From the NCBI GenBank assembly GCA_934373455.1, contig CAKRON010000052.1, forward strand, positions 1 to 19,063: a stretch of 19,063 nt of DNA. The letters run 5' to 3'. The notes under the pieces were generated by a model. The model was not told the origin of the DNA. It was given only the letters and a program-made list of their open reading frames with translations, and ran no database searches. How positions within the stretch are numbered: the stretch's first letter is position 1; each line of letters starts with the position of its first letter. The translations under genes and the position numbers were made by a program. Shown here one piece after another: positions 14,886-19,063 of the stretch. The DNA is from an uncultured Marvinbryantia sp. (lineage in GTDB: Bacteria; Bacillota; Clostridia; Lachnospirales; Lachnospiraceae).

Positions 14886-15743
14886 TTGTCTCATTTTTTT
14901 AAACAATTTCCACAGACTTTCAAGGTTCTGTGGTCTTCCAATCTGTTCAGAGCACTGCTTCTGGTGATTCTGATGCTTTTAACGATCCGAATTATGAACT
15001 TTTGCTTTGACTATTTTAAAAAGAAAAACAATCTTCATACCAATTTCCTGAAGGGAGTTCTTCAGGCTCTGATTATCATTTTCTTTCTGATCCAGATCGG
15101 AAGCTTATCCGATGCCATGGCAAGTTTTTATAATTCGATCCTGATGTCTTCTTCTCTCCTGGTTGTCGTTCTGGGTTTTGTTTTTCAGGAAGGTCTGTCT
15201 AATATCGTGCATGGATTTATCCTGACTTTTTTTAAGCCCTTTGATATCGGAGATCGAGTAAATGTCACCATTGACGGAGTACAGATCACTGGATATATTC
15301 AGTCCATTAATCTGCGCAATACCATCATTCGGAATGTTTACAACAACAGCAGTGTCATTGTTCCAAATGCCAAGATGGATCTTTGTGTGATTGATAACAG
15401 TTATTTCGATGAGAATTCTGTAAATTCCAATTTCCTGGATATTGAAATCACTTACGAATCCGATCTGGATCAGGCCTGTAAGGTTTTCTCCCAGATTATT
15501 GACGCACATCCTCTTGTAAAGGCCGCAAAAAAGCCCCAGGCTGAACCGACTAAAGTATTAGTCAGCGAGCTTGGAGCGAATGGGATAACTCTGCGAGCCA
15601 GCGTCGTCACTTCCACGATAGAAGAAAACTTCACTGCCTGCAGTGATATCCGTAAAGAATTGATTCATCGTTTTCATGAGGATCCTGCATTGGATTTTGC
15701 TTATCCTCATACAGTCGTCGTTCCTTACGAAACAGAGTCTTAA
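14886..15743 (+). CDS. Small-conductance mechanosensitive channel, MscS family
   Basis: A 285-residue membrane protein that opens under membrane tension to release solutes during hypo-osmotic shock. Three predicted helices (about 20-40, 54-73 and 86-115); the third is the pore helix and ends in FQEGLSNIVHGFIL. The beta domain follows (about 117-175), with KPFDIGDRV and the VPN motif at 159-161, then the mixed alpha/beta C-terminal domain to about 280. The start is TTG at 14886: AAAGGAG lies seven bases before it and the frame fits the family N-terminus. The gene stands alone, divergent from the first ABC operon and convergent with the second, whose last stop is only 9 bp away. I see no terminator between the two convergent genes. 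Confidence 0.92.
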   Translation: MSHFFKQFPQTFKVLWSSNLFRALLLVILMLLTIRIMNFCFDYFKKKNNLHTNFLKGVLQALIIIFFLIQIGSLSDAMASFYNSILMSSSLLVVVLGFVFQEGLSNIVHGFILTFFKPFDIGDRVNVTIDGVQITGYIQSINLRNTIIRNVYNNSSVIVPNAKMDLCVIDNSYFDENSVNSNFLDIEITYESDLDQACKVFSQIIDAHPLVKAAKKPQAEPTKVLVSELGANGITLRASVVTSTIEENFTACSDIRKELIHRFHEDPALDFAYPHTVVVPYETES

Positions 15744-15752
15744 GTACGCTTA

Positions 15753-16640
15753 TTACAAATTACTTTCTTTTCGATTTGCCTGCTGTCTGCAGGCATTTCC
15801 TATATTCGTCAGACAAAGTACTGTTACCACCAGGAATAATCCGGGTATCAGTATAATCCACCAGGATCCTGTCATCATGGCCTTTTCAGCCAGTGACAGC
15901 ATACTTCCCCAGGTAATAATCTCTACTGGAAGCCCAATTCCCATAAAGCTTAAGGTTGCTTCTGACATCATGGCTGTTCTCACATTCATGATAACCATGA
16001 ACATAATTGCAGAGAAAAAGTTGGGTGTCAGATGCTTCCATAATATATGGAAGAAGCCGCCTCCCATACATCTGGATGCGATCACAAACTCACTGTTGCG
16101 AATCTGGCGCACTTCTGTACGAACTACTTTCGCAATACTGGTCCAGCTGGTCACTCCAATTACGAGGGATAAACTAAGCACTGTTGCATTTCCCATAATT
16201 GCCTGTAATAAGATAATCAAAAGCAGTGATGGTATACTTAAGAAAATTTCTGTAAAACGCATAATTGCTTCATCTATCCAGGCCGGTGCCATTCCACTGA
16301 ACGCTCCGATGATAACTGCCAGCAGTGTGGAAATTACAGTTGAAAGACCTCCTATCATTAATGAGATTCGTCCTCCGTACCAGATCATGGAGAATATATC
16401 TCTCCCCATCGTATCTGTTCCAAATAAAAACTCTCTGTCCGGCGCTTTGTTATAATTCAGCAAATCCATGTAGGTAGGATCTTTTGTCATAATGCATTCT
16501 GCAAATATGCACCCCAGTATAATAAGAAGCAGTATGGCAATTGAAACAATTGGTTTTCCCTGATACCACTTTTTCTTTTTCACCGGAACTGCCGTTTCTG
16601 TTTTCCGTATACCAGCCAGTTCAAACGCTTTCTCTGTCAT
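15753..16640 (-). CDS. Peptide-class ABC transporter permease, DppC/OppC type (second system)
   Basis: A 295-residue inner-membrane protein. A basic cytoplasmic start precedes the first helix (about 30-50), then the family segment LFGTDTMGRDIFSMIWYGG, five more helices, and a docking loop around VIASRCMGGGFFHILWKHLTPN. Its ATG overlaps the stop of the DppB-type gene by four bases (ATGA). It is the last gene of the second ABC operon; no terminator is visible before the end of the convergent mscS-like gene. Confidence 0.92.
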   Translation of the reverse strand: MTEKAFELAGIRKTETAVPVKKKKWYQGKPIVSIAILLLIILGCIFAECIMTKDPTYMDLLNYNKAPDREFLFGTDTMGRDIFSMIWYGGRISLMIGGLSTVISTLLAVIIGAFSGMAPAWIDEAIMRFTEIFLSIPSLLLIILLQAIMGNATVLSLSLVIGVTSWTSIAKVVRTEVRQIRNSEFVIASRCMGGGFFHILWKHLTPNFFSAIMFMVIMNVRTAMMSEATLSFMGIGLPVEIITWGSMLSLAEKAMMTGSWWIILIPGLFLVVTVLCLTNIGNACRQQANRKESNL

Positions 16641-17641
16641 TGTTCTACCACCTCCGATTGCTCTGTAATCTCTTCTGCTCTCATTCGTGGATCGATCTGT
16701 TCATTCATGGTCTGACTGACAATATTACAGAAAATTACCAGAATTCCAGACATCATGCACAACAGCATCAGTAAATTGTAATCATGATATCTGGCACTTT
16801 CATAAGACAGTGCTCCAATTCCAGGATAAGAAAATACGCTCTCTACCACATAGGTTCCTCCCAGGATATGAGGTACCGCAATCGCCATAATACTGAGATA
16901 TGCCGGCATTACATTTCTTATACAATGATGAAACATAATTTTTTTCTTATTTAATCCTTTTGCTTTTGCAAGCAGCACATAATCTGCCCTTACTTCTTCC
17001 AGAATCTTATTTCGGATCATATACGCGTAATACCACAGATGTTCCAAAATTACGATTGCCAGAGGCATCACCAGGTGGATAACCCGATCACCGATATCAC
17101 CTGCTTTTCCTGTGCTGTACGCACCACTGCTCGGCAAAATTCTTAAATTTACAGAAAAGATCAGAATTAATACCAGTGCGATCCAGAATTCCGGAATACA
17201 ACTGGATATGGTGCCCAGTTTACATAAAATCCGGTCTGTCAGTTTATCTTCCTGCCAGGCACAAAGAATCCCCAGCAGTAAAGATCCTCCAAATATGCAC
17301 AAAAATCCGATTCCTCCAAGAAGCAGCGTATTACCGATTCTTCCCCCGATAACTTCTGTCACATTCTGCTTATATTTAAAAGAAATCCCAAACTCCCCAT
17401 GCAGGGCATTTTTCACCCATTTTACGTATTGCACAGATATCGGCTCATTTAATCCCAGTTTTTCCATGGCCCATTCCCGCTCTTCCGGGCTCATTTTCTC
17501 TGAGCGCTCCCCATAATAAGAAACCAGTGGATCTCCTGGAGCCAGGCGGGCTACGTAAAATACAGTAATCGATAATATCAGTACGGAAAAGATGAAAATC
17601 AGTACTTTTTTCCCGTAATATGCCATCTTCTTCTGTTTCAT
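16637..17641 (-). CDS. Peptide-class ABC transporter permease, DppB/OppB type (second system)
   Basis: A 334-residue inner-membrane protein. First helix about 14-34, then RLAPGDPLVSYYG, MSPEEREWAMEKLGLNEPI, GEFGISFKYKQNV, five further helices, the docking loop DYVLLAKAKGLNKKKIMFHH and the C-terminal QIDPRMRA, all typical of the DppB group. I chose the ATG at 17639-17641: AAAGGAG is eight bases upstream and the ATGA overlap with the ATPase stop is typical. The frame extends 23 codons further without family match. Confidence 0.92.
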   Translation of the reverse strand: MKQKKMAYYGKKVLIFIFSVLILSITVFYVARLAPGDPLVSYYGERSEKMSPEEREWAMEKLGLNEPISVQYVKWVKNALHGEFGISFKYKQNVTEVIGGRIGNTLLLGGIGFLCIFGGSLLLGILCAWQEDKLTDRILCKLGTISSCIPEFWIALVLILIFSVNLRILPSSGAYSTGKAGDIGDRVIHLVMPLAIVILEHLWYYAYMIRNKILEEVRADYVLLAKAKGLNKKKIMFHHCIRNVMPAYLSIMAIAVPHILGGTYVVESVFSYPGIGALSYESARYHDYNLLMLLCMMSGILVIFCNIVSQTMNEQIDPRMRAEEITEQSEVVEQ

Positions 17642-18555
17642 GAATGCACTCCTTTCCCGGACTCGGTATGTGGGAGCAGTGCAAAATGTCCCGGAGTAAT
17701 TTCTGTCCATTCGCTGTTTTCCAGTCCTTCTCCATCGTATGTCCGTAAAACTCTTTTTCTTTCCCGGATCGGATCCGGAACAGGTATCGCTGATAATAAA
17801 GTCTGCGTATAAGGATGTATCGGATTGGCAAACAATTCTTCTGCATCTGCCAGCTCTACCAGTTTCCCATGATACATTACACCTACCCGGTCACACAGGT
17901 ATTCTACCATTGCAAGATCATGGGCAATAAACAAAAAAGTAAATCCATGTTCCTGCTGCAAATGACGAAACAGATTTACAATCTGTGCCTGTATGGACAC
18001 ATCTAAGGAAGCAATCGGTTCATCTGCCACTAAAAATTCCGGTTCCATACTTAAGGATCTGGCAATGGCTACACGCTGACGCTGCCCTCCCGATAATTCG
18101 GAAGGATACCGATCCAGAAAGCTTTCATCTAATCCCACATACTCCATCTGAAAAGCCGCTTCCTTTCGAAAACTTCCTCTTTTCGGCGTAATATGCTGAA
18201 TCTTCATAGGCTCTGCTATGATATCTGCTACTTTCATCTTCTGATTCAGACTGGATGCAGAATCCTGAAAGATCATCTGCCGTCTGGTCTGCAGCATCTT
18301 CTTATTTTTTCGTGCCTCTTTTTTATCACAAACGTTGACATCATGATACCAGATCTCTCCATTTGTAGGCTGATAAATATTCATAAGGCATCTGGCTACC
18401 GTAGATTTTCCGGAACCGGATTCTCCCACAAGTCCAAAAATCTCTCCCTTATGAATCTGAAAAGAGACATCATCCACTGCACGGACTTTTACTTTTTTTG
18501 TCAGCTGAAACAGGTGGGTGAGGTGTTTTACATCTATAAGTACTTCGTTTTTCAA
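17638..18555 (-). CDS. Peptide-class ABC transporter ATPase, OppF/DppF type (second system)
   Basis: A 305-residue ATPase. Walker A GESGSGKS (44-51), Q97, signature LSGGQRQRVAIARSL (154-168), Walker B FLVADE (174-179), H212 in AHDLA. The tail HPYTQTLLSAIPVPDP is the usual OppF C-terminal segment. It starts with TTG at 18553-18555: GGAGGAGG lies seven bases upstream, no ATG or GTG is suitably placed, and the TTG overlaps the previous stop as TTGA. It sits upstream of both permease genes, an ATPase-first order unlike the usual permease-first operon. Confidence 0.92.
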   Translation of the reverse strand: MKNEVLIDVKHLTHLFQLTKKVKVRAVDDVSFQIHKGEIFGLVGESGSGKSTVARCLMNIYQPTNGEIWYHDVNVCDKKEARKNKKMLQTRRQMIFQDSASSLNQKMKVADIIAEPMKIQHITPKRGSFRKEAAFQMEYVGLDESFLDRYPSELSGGQRQRVAIARSLSMEPEFLVADEPIASLDVSIQAQIVNLFRHLQQEHGFTFLFIAHDLAMVEYLCDRVGVMYHGKLVELADAEELFANPIHPYTQTLLSAIPVPDPIRERKRVLRTYDGEGLENSEWTEITPGHFALLPHTESGKGVHS

Positions 18556-19063
18556 TGCTTTCCTCCTCCTATCGGAGATTCTATCTTCGGTGCCCTCGGA
18601 TCCAACAGCCAGGTAGCTGCATAATGGGTATCTGTGATCGGAAACATCGGAGGCATTTCCTCATAATCAATATTTAAGGCATATTCATTTCGGCAGGCAT
18701 ATGCATCACCTTTTGGTGGATTAATCAGTGTCGGAGGCATTCCGGGTATCGTATATAAGCTTTCTTTTCCCTTTGCAAAGGCCGGAAGTGACTTCATCAA
18801 TCCCCAGGTATAAGGATGCCTTGGATCATAATAGACTTCTTCCGCTGTACCGATCTCTACGATTTTTCCAGCATACATTACAGCTACCCGATCTGCCACT
18901 CTGGCTACTACACCAAGATCATGGGATACCAGTATCGTAGCTGTCCCGAGTTTCATTTGTATTTCCCGCAGAAGATCCAGAATCTGAGCCTGAATCGTTA
19001 CATCCAGGGCTGTGGTTGGCTCATCGGCAAATAAAATATCCGGATCTGCCGCCAGTGCAATGG
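18552..19063 (-). CDS. Peptide-class ABC transporter ATPase, OppD/DppD type, C-terminal part (second system)
   Basis: The open frame runs from the right edge to 18552 (170 codons visible), so the N-terminal half with Walker A and signature is outside. Visible: Walker B ILFADEPTTALDVTIQAQI, H-loop SHDLGVVARVADRVAVMYAG, HPYTWGLMKSLP, and the oligopeptide-family tail IPGMPP...THYAATWLLDPRAP. The usual cysteine cluster of the tail (C-x5-C-x6-C, bordering PR) is reduced to a single Cys in YACRNEYALNI. The stop overlaps the TTG start of the next ATPase. The binding protein of this system, if any, must lie beyond the edge. Confidence 0.9.
   Translation of the reverse strand, partial: IALAADPDILFADEPTTALDVTIQAQILDLLREIQMKLGTATILVSHDLGVVARVADRVAVMYAGKIVEIGTAEEVYYDPRHPYTWGLMKSLPAFAKGKESLYTIPGMPPTLINPPKGDAYACRNEYALNIDYEEMPPMFPITDTHYAATWLLDPRAPKIESPIGGGKH

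Noticed and set aside
15744..16455. Long rightward frame after the mscS-like gene (starting at 15676)
   Set aside because: Antisense shadow of the DppC-type permease with no coding signature.

Overview
The window looks like chromosomal DNA of a gut Lachnospiraceae (Clostridia). It is AT-rich, has strong AGGAGG-type ribosome binding sites, GTG/TTG starts, tightly overlapping operons and glycan-import genes typical of that family. The family assignment is inferred from gene content and protein style; no search was run.

Region 1 (1-5436) is a complete-looking utilisation locus for lacto-N-biose-type sugars (human milk oligosaccharides or mucin O-glycans), read leftward. In transcription order it encodes a sugar-binding protein, two MalF/MalG-type permeases, a small helical LnbY-like folding partner, a beta-helix GH136 lacto-N-biosidase, and the start of a GH112 galacto-N-biose/lacto-N-biose phosphorylase that runs off the left edge. 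An AraC regulator is divergent, across an extremely AT-rich 337-bp intergenic region. The enzymes have no signal peptides, so the inferred route is import of the intact tetrasaccharide, cytoplasmic cleavage to lacto-N-biose plus lactose, then phosphorolysis to galactose-1-phosphate plus GlcNAc. No ATPase is encoded here; a shared MsmK/UgpC-type ATPase elsewhere is expected. The biosidase is split over two reading frames that overlap by 41 bp.

Region 2 (6360-8678) holds shikimate-pathway genes. A YdiB-type quinate/shikimate dehydrogenase and a class I 3-dehydroquinate dehydratase form a rightward pair. A shikimate kinase with its own promoter converges on them across a two-way terminator.

Region 3 (8690-9498) is a monocistronic secreted protein with three bacterial SH3 domains, with a near-consensus promoter and its own terminator.

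Region 4 (9518-14523) is a five-gene peptide/nickel-class ABC importer read leftward in the order permease, permease, binding protein, ATPase, ATPase.

Region 5 (14479-14885) is a 407-bp intergenic region with a dense set of nested and mutually exclusive stem-loops (14613-14792). No gene explains it. It is the best candidate here for something undescribed: an orphan structured RNA or a non-autonomous IS200/IS605-like remnant.

Region 6 (14886-19063) has a rightward MscS-type channel gene with a TTG start, convergent with a second leftward peptide-class ABC operon (ATPase, ATPase, permease, permease) joined by 4-bp stop/start overlaps and running off the right edge.
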